The notes: a model not told the origin generated them from the letters alone. 64,000 nucleotides of DNA from Acidovorax sp. 69 (GCF_002797445.1 NZ_PGEP01000001.1:4526501-4590500), one strand, 5' to 3'; positions 34,848 through 44,266 are shown, counted from the first letter of the stretch. A program made the numbers and translations.

Positions 34848-35756
34848 TCAGCGGGACGGCTGGCCCTTGCAAACGTCCTCCAGGCACTGGGCCATGTATT
34901 CCGTGGCCGGCATGAGCGGAACGTCGGGCCGCGTGAGCAGCTTGAGCGTGAGCGTGCCCACCTGCAACGCCGATGGAGGCACGGCCACCATGCCCCGGCA
35001 CTCAGGCAGGCGCAGCAGGGGTGCGGGGATGATGCCCGCCACGTCGCTGTGGCGCATCACGGCCAGCGCGGTCAGTGTCTCGGCATAGACGATCTGCTGC
35101 GGCGGGGCGACGCCAGCGCGTTCAAAAATGGCGCGCAGGTGTGCGCTCTTGAGGCCATCGCGCGGGCCGGTCAGCACCCATTCGAGCTGCGCCAACGCAG
35201 CCGGTGTGGGGTTGATCAGCACAGGGTGGCCAGCGCGCACGGCAATCGATTGCTCCAGCTCCAGGATCGACCGGTCGTTGAACTCGCCCACAGGCAGATC
35301 GCCCGTTTCGGCCACCACGGCCAGGTCGAGCGTGCCCTCCCTAAGGCGGGGCACTACACGGGACATCAGCCCTTCGGCCAGCTCTACCGACACCTTGGGG
35401 TAGCGCTGGCGAAACCAGCTGAACACCTGGCCGAGGTGGGTCAGCGTGATGTAGGGCGTGAGCGCCACGCGGATCTGGCCCTGTTGCTCGTCGGCCGCGT
35501 GGCTCAGTTCTTCGTCGGCCAGGTCGAGTTGGCGCGTGACCAGCCGGGCCCGGGCCAGCAGGCGCTGCCCGGCGTCGGTCAGCACCACGCCGCGCGGGCT
35601 GCGGCGGATCAGGGCCACGCCCGCGTCTTCCTCCAGCTGGCGCAGTGACTTGGTCAACGCCGCCTGCGACAGGTGCAGATGGCGTGACGCCGCGCGGATG
35701 CCGCCGTGCTCCACAACACCCACCAGGGCGCGCAACTGGTGCAGGCGCAAAGTCAT
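34848..35756 (-). CDS. LysR-family transcriptional regulator
   Basis: 302-residue regulator with an N-terminal winged helix (LRALVGVVEHGGIRAASRHL, QAALTKSLRQLEEDAG) and a C-terminal effector domain. It is convergent with the nitroreductase and 133 bp downstream of the ornithine cyclodeaminase gene on the same strand. A target is not obvious. Confidence 0.9.
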   Translation of the reverse strand: MTLRLHQLRALVGVVEHGGIRAASRHLHLSQAALTKSLRQLEEDAGVALIRRSPRGVVLTDAGQRLLARARLVTRQLDLADEELSHAADEQQGQIRVALTPYITLTHLGQVFSWFRQRYPKVSVELAEGLMSRVVPRLREGTLDLAVVAETGDLPVGEFNDRSILELEQSIAVRAGHPVLINPTPAALAQLEWVLTGPRDGLKSAHLRAIFERAGVAPPQQIVYAETLTALAVMRHSDVAGIIPAPLLRLPECRGMVAVPPSALQVGTLTLKLLTRPDVPLMPATEYMAQCLEDVCKGQPSR

Positions 35757-35889
35757 GGCTGGTGGGGGCCGTCAGCCCGGGGGGGTGTACGCATGGCGTG
35801 AGTTTACGGCGACGCTGCAAGCGCTCCGCCGCACAGCCAAGGCGCAGCGAACCGGGTGCGTTCGGTGCGTCCAGCGCACCAATGCTGCG

Positions 35890-36975
35890 TCATGCCAGCG
35901 CGTGCGCGGGCTGTGCGCCAGCCGGCTGAGCCACTGGCTTTTGCTGCAGCACCGCAAACAGGTCCTTGGGGTCGTCCAGCACAGGGATCAGCGCCATGCG
36001 CTCGCCAACTCCCAGGGCCAGGGCGGTGTCGCGCATGAAACGCAGAGCCGAAAAGTCCTCCAGCGCAAACCCGACCGAATCGAACACTGTGACCTGGGTG
36101 CCGGCCGTACGGCCCGGTTGCTGGCCAGCGAGCACTTGCCACAGCTCTGTCACCCCAAAGTCGGCGGGCAGCTGCTGGATGTCGCCCTCGATGCGGGTTT
36201 GCGGCGCGTACTCCACAAACACCGTGCCTTGGCGCAGCACCTCGGCATGCAGCTCGGTCTTGCCGGGGCAGTCGCCACCCACGGCATTGATGTGCATGCC
36301 AGGCTCGATCATCTCGGGCGTGAGGATGGTGGCATTGGTTTTGTCGGCCGTGACCGTGGTCACGATATCGGCGCCACGCACGGCCTCGGCCACACTCGTG
36401 CACACCCGGGCAGACAACCCCGTGCCGCGCAGGTTGGCCACCAGCTTGGCGGTGGCGGCGGGGTCGGTGTCGAACAAGCGCACCTCGGTGATGCCCATCA
36501 GGTGGTGGAACGCCAGCGCCTGGAACTCGCTTTGTGCCCCATTGCCGATCAGCGCCATGGTGCTGCTGTCGGGCCGGGCCAGCGCGCGCGCCGCCACCGC
36601 AGACATGGCGGCCGTACGCAGCGCCGTGGTGAGGGTGAGTTCACTCAGCAGCAGCGGCGTACCGGTGGCCACGTCGGCCAGCACGCCAAACGCCATCACG
36701 GTGGACAAGCCCTGGCGCGTGTTGCCAGGGTGACCGTTGACGTATTTGAACGAGTAGGTCACGTCGTCGGCAATGGGCATCAGCTCGATGACACCCTGGC
36801 GCGAATGGTTGGCCACACGCGCGGATTTATCAAAGTCGCCCCAGCGCAGAAAGTCAGCGCGAATGTTGTCGGCAATGCCGCGAAGGCAAGCCTCCAGTCC
36901 CGTACGGCGAACCAGCTCGACCACTTCGGGGGCGCTAAGGTACAGGGTGTCGGTGTGGCGTGATGGTGGTGTCAT
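35890..36975 (-). CDS. Ornithine cyclodeaminase family protein
   Basis: 361-residue NAD-dependent enzyme; family members convert ornithine to proline and ammonia. VLADVATGTPLLLSELTLTTALRTAAMSA (in two halves) is the substrate-binding region, and LIGNGAQSEFQALAF the nucleotide-binding fold. SVGFALEDFSALRFMRD near the C-terminus is typical. Divergent from an Lrp/AsnC regulator, a common pairing for ornithine cyclodeaminases. Confidence 0.9.
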   Translation of the reverse strand: MTPPSRHTDTLYLSAPEVVELVRRTGLEACLRGIADNIRADFLRWGDFDKSARVANHSRQGVIELMPIADDVTYSFKYVNGHPGNTRQGLSTVMAFGVLADVATGTPLLLSELTLTTALRTAAMSAVAARALARPDSSTMALIGNGAQSEFQALAFHHLMGITEVRLFDTDPAATAKLVANLRGTGLSARVCTSVAEAVRGADIVTTVTADKTNATILTPEMIEPGMHINAVGGDCPGKTELHAEVLRQGTVFVEYAPQTRIEGDIQQLPADFGVTELWQVLAGQQPGRTAGTQVTVFDSVGFALEDFSALRFMRDTALALGVGERMALIPVLDDPKDLFAVLQQKPVAQPAGAQPAHALA

Positions 36976-37106
36976 GGGAGTCTCCGTTTAGTCAAAAAGC
37001 GATGCATGCAGTTTCTTGCAGGTGCATGGCAATGTGAATCGGCAGTTCTGTAGCGCCATGCGTGTTCTTTTGCCAAAATGACAGCAATCACCACCATTTT
37101 GAAAAT

Positions 37107-37526
37107 ATGGATGAACTCGACAACACCCTGATCGGCCTGCTGCGCACCGATGCCCGCATGAACATCGCCGACCTAGCGCACAAGCTGGGGGTGTCGCGCG
37201 GCACAGTCACCAACCGCATTCGCAAGCTGGAGGACACCCAGGTCATCTTGGGCTACACCGTCAAACTGCGCCCCGACGCCGAGCCCGACCGCATCCGCGC
37301 CTGGATGGGCGTGTTGGTGGAAGGCAACCAGACCCGCCAGGTGATTGCAAGCCTGCTGGGCGAACCCGGCGTATCGGCCTTGCACGACACCAATGGCCGC
37401 TGGGACCTGCTGGCCGAGCTGGAGGCCCGCTCCATGAACGAGCTGTCGCAGGTGCTGGAGCGCATCCGCCTGATTTCGGGCATCCGCAGCACCGAGACCA
37501 ACATCCACCTGACCACTTACCGCTAA
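37107..37526 (+). CDS. Lrp/AsnC-family transcriptional regulator
   Basis: 139 residues. Helix-turn-helix MNIADLAHKLGVSRGTVTNR near 18-37 and a RAM domain after it. Start MDELDN at 37107 is chosen because an upstream in-frame ATG would add an atypical Asn/His-rich stretch. Likely regulates the divergent ornithine cyclodeaminase gene. Its TAA stop codon is also the left target-site copy of the MITE at 37527. Confidence 0.88.
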   Translation: MDELDNTLIGLLRTDARMNIADLAHKLGVSRGTVTNRIRKLEDTQVILGYTVKLRPDAEPDRIRAWMGVLVEGNQTRQVIASLLGEPGVSALHDTNGRWDLLAELEARSMNELSQVLERIRLISGIRSTETNIHLTTYR

Positions 37527-37796
37527 GAGCCTGCTTACGATCTCCCAGGGGTCGCGCAGCGGTCTTTGCGGGATGGGGTGCAAGGCGCGCGGTGCGCAGT
37601 GGATAGCCCCGCTATCCACAAGCGCCGCAACGCCGCAGACCGCCCGCAAAGACCCCTGCCCGAAGGGTTGGAGCGAAATCGGGTGATTGGACGCCCCAGC
37701 TGCTTGCATGGGCATGAGCCCATGCGGCGCATCCGAAGCATCCACTCATCCCGATTGCGCGCCAACGCGATCCCCTGCGAGATCGTAAACAGGCTC
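37527..37796. mobile_element. MITE-like element with 30-bp terminal inverted repeats and TAA target duplication
   Basis: The left end GAGCCTGCTTACGATCTC and the right end (read on the minus strand) GAGCCTGTTTACGATCTC continue as CCAGGGGTCGCG and GCAGGGGATCGCG: about 30 bp with two mismatches and one indel. TAA flanks both sides (37524-37526, 37797-37799). The 270-bp body has no coding capacity and further inverted repeats (GGTCTTTGCGGG/CCCGCAAAGACC, GTGGATAG/CTATCCAC, CATGGGC/GCCCATG). A 3-bp TNA duplication suggests mobilisation by an IS5-family transposase (inference). Confidence 0.8.
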
Positions 37797-37983
37797 TAAG
37801 GATCCGGCGACACCAACAGTCCGCCCGGGATGAACCGAGGAACAAGACACAAGTGAAAACCAATGGTTGTCATGCGCATAAATGACAGCCTTACCGGGGC
37901 AGCACCTGCCGCCTAGCATGGCCTTCGGGATGAACAACTCCACGCCGCAGAAGCGTTGATGCCATCCCACCACAGGAGACAAC
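37797..37983. promoter_or_regulatory. Upstream region of the receptor operon with an inverted repeat
   Basis: GGTTGTCAT (37865-37873) and ATGACAGCC (37882-37890) form a 9-bp inverted repeat with one mismatch and an 8-bp spacer. It is a candidate operator for the five-gene operon that follows. The rest shows no ORF. Confidence 0.4.
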
Positions 37984-39129
37984 ATGCCCCGCCGCCAACG
38001 ATCCATCGCCACCTGCCTGCTGCTGAGCAGCGCAGCCATCGCCCCCTTCACCGCCCTCGCACAAACACCCCTGACCGTGCGCATCGGCCAGGTGGGCCCC
38101 ACGTCCGGCCCGGCCGCCCACCTGGGGGCCGACAACGTCAATGGCACACGCCTGGCCATTGATGATCTGAACGCTGCGAATGTGCTGATCGGCGGGCGCA
38201 AGGCCCGCTTCGAGCTGATTGCCGAAGACGACGCGGCCGACCCCAAGCAGGGCACCCAGGCCGCGCAAAAGCTGTGCGACCAGCAGGTCAACGGCGTGGT
38301 GGGGCACCTCACCTCGGGCTCCACCATGCCCGCGTCCAAGGTCTACAACCAATGCGGCATCCCGCACGTCAGCCCCGTCGCCACCAACCCGCGCCTGACG
38401 CAGCAGGGCTTCAAGACCAGCTTTCGCCTGCTGGCCAACGACAACGCCATGGGCGATGCGCTGGCCCGCTACGCCCACAGCACGCTCAAGCTGACCAAGG
38501 TGGCGGTGGTCGATGACCGCTCTGCCTACGGCCAGGGTGTGGCCACCGTGTTCAAGAAAACCGCCCAGTCGCTGGGCCTGGCGGTGGTGGACGAGCAGTT
38601 CACCCACGACAAGGCCGCCGACTTTTCGGCCATCCTCACGGCCATCAAGGCCAAGGGTGCGCAGGCCATCTTCTACGGCGGCCTGGACACCCAGGCCGGC
38701 CCGATGCTGCGCCAGATGGGCACACTGGGCATGGGCAAGGTCCACCTGTTTGGTGGCGACGGCATCTGCACCGTGCGCCTGCCCGAGCTGGCCGGTGGCG
38801 CGGCCAACGTCACCGCCGTCACCTGTGGCGAAGGCGGCTCCTCCATCGAGAAAATGCCTGGCGGCCTAGCGTGGAAGGCCCGCTACGACGCGCGTTTTCC
38901 GGGCCAGTACCAGGGCAACGCACCGTACGGCTACGACGCTATGATGGTGCTGGCCGAGGCCATGAAAAAAGCCGGATCGGCCGACCCCAAGGTGTATGGC
39001 GCCGAACTGTTTCGCATCGACATGCCCGGCGTGACCGCGCGCATTGCCTTTGACGCCACCGGCGAACTCGCCAACCCTGCCCTCACGCTGTTCCAGTTCA
39101 AGGACGGCAAGAAGCAAGCCCTCAATTGA
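37984..39129 (+). CDS. ABC transporter substrate-binding protein, LivJ type
   Basis: Periplasmic receptor of 381 residues with a signal peptide (cleavage after ALA, near 26) and the Leu/Ile/Val-binding fold (VRIGQVGPTSGPAAHLGAD, VVGHLTSGSTMPASKVYNQ). AGGAGA upstream fixes the start. No permease or ATPase is nearby, so it is an orphan receptor heading an operon with a Bug receptor and three hydrolytic or lyase genes. The ligand is unknown. Confidence 0.9.
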   Translation: MPRRQRSIATCLLLSSAAIAPFTALAQTPLTVRIGQVGPTSGPAAHLGADNVNGTRLAIDDLNAANVLIGGRKARFELIAEDDAADPKQGTQAAQKLCDQQVNGVVGHLTSGSTMPASKVYNQCGIPHVSPVATNPRLTQQGFKTSFRLLANDNAMGDALARYAHSTLKLTKVAVVDDRSAYGQGVATVFKKTAQSLGLAVVDEQFTHDKAADFSAILTAIKAKGAQAIFYGGLDTQAGPMLRQMGTLGMGKVHLFGGDGICTVRLPELAGGAANVTAVTCGEGGSSIEKMPGGLAWKARYDARFPGQYQGNAPYGYDAMMVLAEAMKKAGSADPKVYGAELFRIDMPGVTARIAFDATGELANPALTLFQFKDGKKQALN

Positions 39130-39151
39130 TCTTGATGTGCCACACCTGACG

Positions 39152-40165
39152 ATGAAAGCCACTTCCATGAAAAAAACCCTCGCCCCTTTGTCTGCGGCAC
39201 TGTCCATCGCACTGGGGAGCCTGATCTTGAGCGGCGCCGCCCTGGCCCAAAGCTTCCCCTCCAAACCCATCATGCTGATGGTGCCCTACCCCGCAGGGGG
39301 CCAATCCGATGTGATCGCCCGGCTGGTGAACACCGCGCTGGCCAAGCAACTGGGCCAGCCCGTCATCGTGGACAACCTGGGCGGTGCCGGGGGCGCCATC
39401 GCTGCCCAGAAGGTGCTGAGCGCACCGGCCGACGGCTACTACATCTTCCAAGGGTCGCCCAATGAACTGATCCTCACGCCGCTGGCCAATGCCGCCGTGA
39501 AGTTCAAGACGGAGGATTTCCGCGCTGTGCAGATGGTGGCGCTCGCCCCGATTGCCATCACCGCCCGCAAGGACCTGCCGGCCTCCAACGCGGACGAACT
39601 GGTGGCCCTGGCCGCCAAGTCCGCCGCCGAAGGCAAGCCGCTGAACTTTGCCAGCGTGGGCAACGGCACCTTCTACCACCTGCTGGGCGAACAATTGGCC
39701 CGCCGCGCCAACACCACCATGCAGCACATTCCCTACAAAGGTGGTGCCAACGTGCTGCAAGATCTGCTGGGCGGGCAGATCGATATCTTCCTCACGCCGT
39801 ATGGCGCACCGCATGTGGCCATGGACAAGCAAGGCAAGATCAAGTTCATTGCCACCCTGTCGCCCACCCGCGACACCCTGTTGCCCCACGTGCCGTCCGT
39901 GGACGAAGGCAAGGCGCTCAAGGGCTTCAACTACGACATCTGGACCGGCTACTTTGTGCGCAAGGACACGCCCGAGCCCGTGGTGCAGGCCCTGCAAAAG
40001 GCGCTGGCCGAAACCCTGCAGGACCCTGCTGTGCGCGCCGCGCTGGAGGCGCAAGGCCAAGTGGTGCCCAAGGCCCAGAGCCTGGCCGAGGCCGCCAAGG
40101 CCTACAGCGACGGCGCAACGACCTACCGTGCCATTGCCAAGAGCATCAACCTGCAACCGCAATGA
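39152..40165 (+). CDS. Bug-family tripartite tricarboxylate transporter substrate-binding protein
   Basis: 337-residue Bug receptor with a signal peptide (cleavage after ALA near residue 32) and the motif MLMVPYPAGGQSDVIARLV. Start is ambiguous between 39152 and 39167, both weakly preceded by purines. It overlaps the M20 hydrolase gene by ATGA, so the receptor and enzyme are translationally coupled, which suggests they handle the same compound. Confidence 0.88.
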   Translation: MKATSMKKTLAPLSAALSIALGSLILSGAALAQSFPSKPIMLMVPYPAGGQSDVIARLVNTALAKQLGQPVIVDNLGGAGGAIAAQKVLSAPADGYYIFQGSPNELILTPLANAAVKFKTEDFRAVQMVALAPIAITARKDLPASNADELVALAAKSAAEGKPLNFASVGNGTFYHLLGEQLARRANTTMQHIPYKGGANVLQDLLGGQIDIFLTPYGAPHVAMDKQGKIKFIATLSPTRDTLLPHVPSVDEGKALKGFNYDIWTGYFVRKDTPEPVVQALQKALAETLQDPAVRAALEAQGQVVPKAQSLAEAAKAYSDGATTYRAIAKSINLQPQ

Positions 40166-41340
40166 GCCCGCGCACCGACCTGCTGAAAGCGCTGGCATCA
40201 CAGGCCCCCGAGTTCGTGGCCTTGCGCCGGGACATTCATCGCCACCCAGAACTGGGGCTGCAGGAACACCGTACCTCGGATCTGGTCGCACAGCGCCTGG
40301 CAGACTGGGGCTACACCGTGCACCGGGGCCTGGCGGGCACCGGCGTGGTGGGCCAGCTGCGCAAGGGCACGGGCACCAAGCGCCTGGGCCTCAGGGCCGA
40401 CATGGACGCCCTGCCACTGCAAGAGGCCAACACCTTCGCCCACGCCAGCTGCCATGCGGGCGTGATGCATGCCTGCGGCCATGACGGGCACACCGCGATG
40501 CTGCTGGCAGCAGCCCGCCACATCGCCACGGAGGTCGATTTCTCCGGCACGCTGAACCTGATCTTCCAGCCGGCCGAGGAACACCCCGGCGGCGCACGCA
40601 TCATGATCGACGAGGGGCTGTTTGACCGCTTCCCTTGCGATGCGATCTTTGCGGCGCACAACATGCCGGGCCATCCCGCCGGCCAGCTGGTGTTCCGTGA
40701 AGGCGCCGCCATGGCGTCGAGCGACGATGTGACCATCACCCTGCAGGGCACGGGTGGTCATGGCGCCATGCCCCACAAGGCCACCGACTGCGTGGTGGCA
40801 GCCTCGGCCATCGTGATGGCACTGCAAACCGTGGTGTCCCGCAACGTCGATCCGCGCCAGACCGCCGTGGTCACGGTGGGCTCGTTCATCGCGGGCCAGG
40901 CCAACAACGTGATCCCGGATTCGGCACGGCTCGAACTGAGTGTGCGGGCGCTCGACCGTGAGGTGCGCGACCTGCTGGAGCGGCGCATCCGCGCGCTGGT
41001 CACGGCCCAGGCCGAGAGCTTTGGGGTGAAGGCCAACATCCGCTACCACCGCGACTACCCCGTGCTGGTCAACACCGCTGCCGAAACTGCGTTGGCACGC
41101 CAGGTCGGCCTGGAGCTGCTGGGCGCCGAGCGCGTCACGTTGCAGGGCGAGGCGCTGACCGGCAGCGAGGACTTCGCCGTGATGCTCGACCACTGCCCCG
41201 GCAGCTACCTGCAAATTGGCAACGGCGCGGGCGAGGGCTCGTGCATGGTGCACAACCCCGGCTACGACTTCAACGACGCGATCTTGCCCATCGGCGCGGC
41301 TTACTGGGCGCTGCTGGTGCAGCGCTTTCTGACCCCCTGA
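40162..41340 (+). CDS. M20-family amidohydrolase (hippurate hydrolase/N-acyl-amino acid hydrolase-like)
   Basis: 392-residue metallo-aminoacylase. Metal ligands are visible: ACGHDGHTAML, QPAEEHPGGA, AAHNMPGHPAG and HNPGYDFND. This set is shared by hippurate hydrolases and auxin-conjugate hydrolases. It would release an amino acid from an N-acyl conjugate in the cytoplasm. A paralogue with the same motifs is at 50307-51518. Confidence 0.9.
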   Translation: MSPRTDLLKALASQAPEFVALRRDIHRHPELGLQEHRTSDLVAQRLADWGYTVHRGLAGTGVVGQLRKGTGTKRLGLRADMDALPLQEANTFAHASCHAGVMHACGHDGHTAMLLAAARHIATEVDFSGTLNLIFQPAEEHPGGARIMIDEGLFDRFPCDAIFAAHNMPGHPAGQLVFREGAAMASSDDVTITLQGTGGHGAMPHKATDCVVAASAIVMALQTVVSRNVDPRQTAVVTVGSFIAGQANNVIPDSARLELSVRALDREVRDLLERRIRALVTAQAESFGVKANIRYHRDYPVLVNTAAETALARQVGLELLGAERVTLQGEALTGSEDFAVMLDHCPGSYLQIGNGAGEGSCMVHNPGYDFNDAILPIGAAYWALLVQRFLTP

Positions 41341-41358
41341 ACCCCGAGGATTTTTGTC

Positions 41359-42765
41359 ATGACCCAAGAACTCTGGCGCTTGGACGCCACCGAGCTGGCC
41401 GCTGCCATTGCCCAACGCACAGCCAGCGCCACGGAAGCCACCCACAGCGTGCTGGACCGCATCGGCCAGACCAACCCGCGCATCAACGCCTTGCCCGATG
41501 TGATGCGCACACAGGCCCTGGCCGCGGCCGAGGCCGCAGACCGTGCCCAAGCTGCAGGCCAGGCCTTGGGCCCACTGCACGGGGTGCCGGTCACCATCAA
41601 GGTCAACATCGACACGGCCGGCACAGCAAACACCGATGGCATCGCGGCGATGAAGGACAACATCACCCCCGAAGATTCGCCCCTGGTCGCACACCTGCGC
41701 AACGCGGGCGCCATCATCGTGGGGCGCAGCAATACCCCCGCCTTCTCGCTGCGCTGGTTTACCGACAACGATGTACACGGCCGCACGCTCAACCCCTTTG
41801 ACGAGCGCTTTACGCCGGGCGGCTCCAGCGGCGGCGCAGCGGCTGCCGTGGCCTGCGGCATGGGCCCCATTGCCCACGGCAACGACTACGGCGGCTCGGT
41901 GCGTTACCCCGCCTGGGCCTGCGGCGTGGTGGGGCTGCGCACCACGGCGGGCCGCATCGGCTCGTACAAGCCCAGTTCACCCAGCCGAGGGATCACCACC
42001 CAGCTCATGTCGGTGCAAGGGCCGCTCACCCGCAGCATTGCCGACGCGCGGCTGGCACTGGAGGTGATGGCACAGCCCACCCCGCTGGACCCGTACTGGG
42101 TGCCCGCGCCCCTGGACTACGCCGAGGCCCCGAAGCCCTTGCGCGTGGCCTTGTTCAAGCGCCACCCCAGCTACACAGCCGACCCCAGCGTGGTGGCCGC
42201 GCTGGAACAGGCCGCGCAATGGCTGGTCGATGCGGGCTGCGAGGTTGAGGAAGTCGAGCCACCGCACTTTGAAGAAGGCGCGCAGCTATGGCGCGACCTG
42301 GTCTACAACGATCTGCGCCGTGGCGGCATTGCCGCAGTCCACGCCATGGGCGATGCCTCGGTGCGCAAGAATCTGGACTTCTGCATGCAGGGCACCCCCG
42401 ACCTGAGCCGTGACGATTTTCTGGCGGGCCTGATGCGCCGCCAGGACATCAGCCGCAGCTGGTCCGTGTTTCTGGAACAGTACCCGGTGCTGCTCATGCC
42501 CAACTCATGGGAGCGCCAGCTCCCCGTGGACGACGACACGCACTCTGCCGCCCGCATGCAGCAGATCCTCGCCGCCCAGAGCCCGCTGCTGGGCACCGCC
42601 ATGCTGGGCTTGCCGGGCCTGTCGGTACCTACTGGTCTGAGCCAAGGCTTGCCCGTGGGCGTGCAGCTGGTGGCCAACCGCTACCGTGAAGACCGCCTGC
42701 TCCGGGCGGGGGCACTGATTGAAGCGCGGGCGCAGTTCAACGCGCTGGAACACCTGCCGTTCTAG
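41359..42765 (+). CDS. Amidase signature family protein
   Basis: 468-residue amidase with the catalytic Lys81-Ser156-Ser180 triad (VTIKVNID, GGSSGGAAAAVACG, NDYGGSVRYP). It hydrolyses an amide to a carboxylate and ammonia; the specific substrate is not deducible. It is 18 bp after the M20 gene, so the operon carries two different amide hydrolases, consistent with stepwise release of acyl and amide groups from one compound (inference). Confidence 0.9.
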   Translation: MTQELWRLDATELAAAIAQRTASATEATHSVLDRIGQTNPRINALPDVMRTQALAAAEAADRAQAAGQALGPLHGVPVTIKVNIDTAGTANTDGIAAMKDNITPEDSPLVAHLRNAGAIIVGRSNTPAFSLRWFTDNDVHGRTLNPFDERFTPGGSSGGAAAAVACGMGPIAHGNDYGGSVRYPAWACGVVGLRTTAGRIGSYKPSSPSRGITTQLMSVQGPLTRSIADARLALEVMAQPTPLDPYWVPAPLDYAEAPKPLRVALFKRHPSYTADPSVVAALEQAAQWLVDAGCEVEEVEPPHFEEGAQLWRDLVYNDLRRGGIAAVHAMGDASVRKNLDFCMQGTPDLSRDDFLAGLMRRQDISRSWSVFLEQYPVLLMPNSWERQLPVDDDTHSAARMQQILAAQSPLLGTAMLGLPGLSVPTGLSQGLPVGVQLVANRYREDRLLRAGALIEARAQFNALEHLPF

Positions 42766-42775
42766 AAGGGAGCCC

Positions 42776-43783
42776 ATGGAGGGGACGGCCCACAACACCG
42801 GGGTACCATACCTCGCAGCCGTCCCCTGCCCCGCCATGCCCAGCCCATCCACCACCAACCACCCCACAGCCCCCGACGTTCTCATCAGCGAAGTGGGGCC
42901 GCGCGATGGCCTGCAGTCCGTCAAAGCCACCATGCCCACGGCCGACAAGCTGCGCTGGATCGACGCCCTGGTGGCGGCCGGCCTGCGTGAGATCGAAGTC
43001 GGCTCGTTCGTGCCGGCGCGCCTGTTGCCGCAGATGGCCGATGTGGCCGAGGTGGTCCGCCACGCGCTCACCCACCCTGGCATCACCGTGATGGCGCTGG
43101 CGCCCAACCTGCGCGGCGCCGAAGCGGCCCTCGCTGCAGGTGTGCACAAGGTCACGCTGCCGGTGTCGGCCAGCGCCGCCCATTCGCTGGCCAATGTGCG
43201 CAAGACGCGGGAGGCCATGGTCGAAGAAGTGCGCGCCGTGGCCCGGCTGCGTGACGCACAAGCCCCCGGCGTGCTGGTGGAGGTGGGGTTGTCCACCGCC
43301 TTTGGCTGCACGCTGCAAGGCGAGGTGCCCGAGGACGATGTGATCTGGCTCGCTCGCCTGTGCGCCGAGGCGGGCGCTGACGAGGTGGGGCTGTCAGACA
43401 CCACCGGCATGGCCAACCCGGCGCAGGTGCGCCGCCTGTTCACACGCCTGCGCGCCGAGCTGGGTGCCAAAGCGGGTGCGGCCCACATGCACAACACCCG
43501 CGGCCTGGGCCTGGCCAATTGCCTGGCGGCCTACGACGTGGGGGTACGCACCTTTGATGCGTCGCTGGGCGGCCTGGGGGGTTGCCCTTATGCGCCGGGC
43601 GCGTCGGGCAACGTGGTGACCGAAGACCTGGTGTTCATGTTCGAGGCCATGGGCATCACCACGGGGGTAGACCTGAAGCGCCTGATGGCCGCACGTGCGC
43701 CGCTGCAGGCGGGTCTGCCAGGCGAGCCGATCTATGGCATGACGCCGGAAGCGGGATTGCCCAAAGGATGGGTTCCGGGCTAG
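42776..43783 (+). CDS. Hydroxymethylglutaryl-CoA lyase family protein
   Basis: 335-residue TIM-barrel lyase. SEVGPRDGLQSV (near 38) and HMHNTRGLGLAN (near 237) carry metal ligands, and GGLGGCPYAPGASGN near 265 contains the catalytic Cys loop. It would cleave a 3-hydroxy-3-methylacyl-CoA-type substrate. Start 42776 has GAAGGG upstream and directly follows the amidase stop. ATG 42836 would shorten it by 20 residues without a ribosome site. Its place in an amidase operon suggests the released acid is a branched dicarboxylate (inference). Confidence 0.88.
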   Translation: MEGTAHNTGVPYLAAVPCPAMPSPSTTNHPTAPDVLISEVGPRDGLQSVKATMPTADKLRWIDALVAAGLREIEVGSFVPARLLPQMADVAEVVRHALTHPGITVMALAPNLRGAEAALAAGVHKVTLPVSASAAHSLANVRKTREAMVEEVRAVARLRDAQAPGVLVEVGLSTAFGCTLQGEVPEDDVIWLARLCAEAGADEVGLSDTTGMANPAQVRRLFTRLRAELGAKAGAAHMHNTRGLGLANCLAAYDVGVRTFDASLGGLGGCPYAPGASGNVVTEDLVFMFEAMGITTGVDLKRLMAARAPLQAGLPGEPIYGMTPEAGLPKGWVPG

Positions 43784-43803
43784 GCACCTCACGTGCGAAA
43801 GAG

Positions 43804-43829
43804 AAAAAGGCGACCCAGGTCGCCTTTTT
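43804..43829. terminator. Bidirectional rho-independent terminator
   Basis: AAAAAGGCGACC (43804-43815), CA, GGTCGCCTTTTT (43818-43829): a 12-bp perfect stem with A and T ends, between the convergent lyase and acyl-CoA-binding protein genes. Confidence 0.88.
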
Positions 43830-43848
43830 CTTTGGGGGAAGCGTCGTA

Positions 43849-44103
43849 TCAGCTCAGCGAAGCAATCAAATCCACGTACAGCTGCTTGGCCTCGTCGGCG
43901 CCCGTACCCTTGAGCTTTTCCCAGGCGTCCCACTTGGCGCGACCCACCATGTCGGAGAAGCTGGGCTTCTTCTCGGCGTTGTCGCCCGCAGTGGCCTGCT
44001 TGTAAAGCGCGTAGATCTTGAGCAGCGTGGCGTTGTCGGGACGCTCACTGAGATTCTTGGAATTGGCCACAGCGGCTTCGAAGGTGGCGGTCAGATCGGC
44101 CAT
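43849..44103 (-). CDS. Acyl-CoA-binding protein
   Basis: 84-residue four-helix ACBP. It has the invariant ALYKQATAGD (near 33-42) and KWDAWEKLKG (near 57-66), and length matches the family. ACBPs hold long-chain acyl-CoA in the cytoplasm and are sporadic in bacteria. It is divergent from a wax ester synthase/DGAT gene that consumes acyl-CoA, which makes a shared role in neutral lipid synthesis plausible. Confidence 0.93.
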   Translation of the reverse strand: MADLTATFEAAVANSKNLSERPDNATLLKIYALYKQATAGDNAEKKPSFSDMVGRAKWDAWEKLKGTGADEAKQLYVDLIASLS

Positions 44104-44266
44104 GTCGGTTGCTCCTTGAATGAGAATCGAAAGAAAAAGATGGGGGAGGGAAAGAACGGTGTTGGCAAGGGGTTGCTGCGTTGTATCTTACGGGCTGCGC
44201 GCCACCCCAAGCGGTGCGATCCATAGAGGCAAGCCCCCAAAAACAAACACAACAGGTGTACATCTG

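Noticed and set aside
40198..41877. 559-codon open frame on the minus strand opposite the M20 hydrolase and amidase genes; similar long antisense frames elsewhere (2029-3534, 4720-6114, 14622-15938).
   Set aside because: They lie opposite well-supported genes, lack family motifs and ribosome sites, and have the skewed His/Gly/Ala/Arg composition of antisense GC-rich coding DNA.
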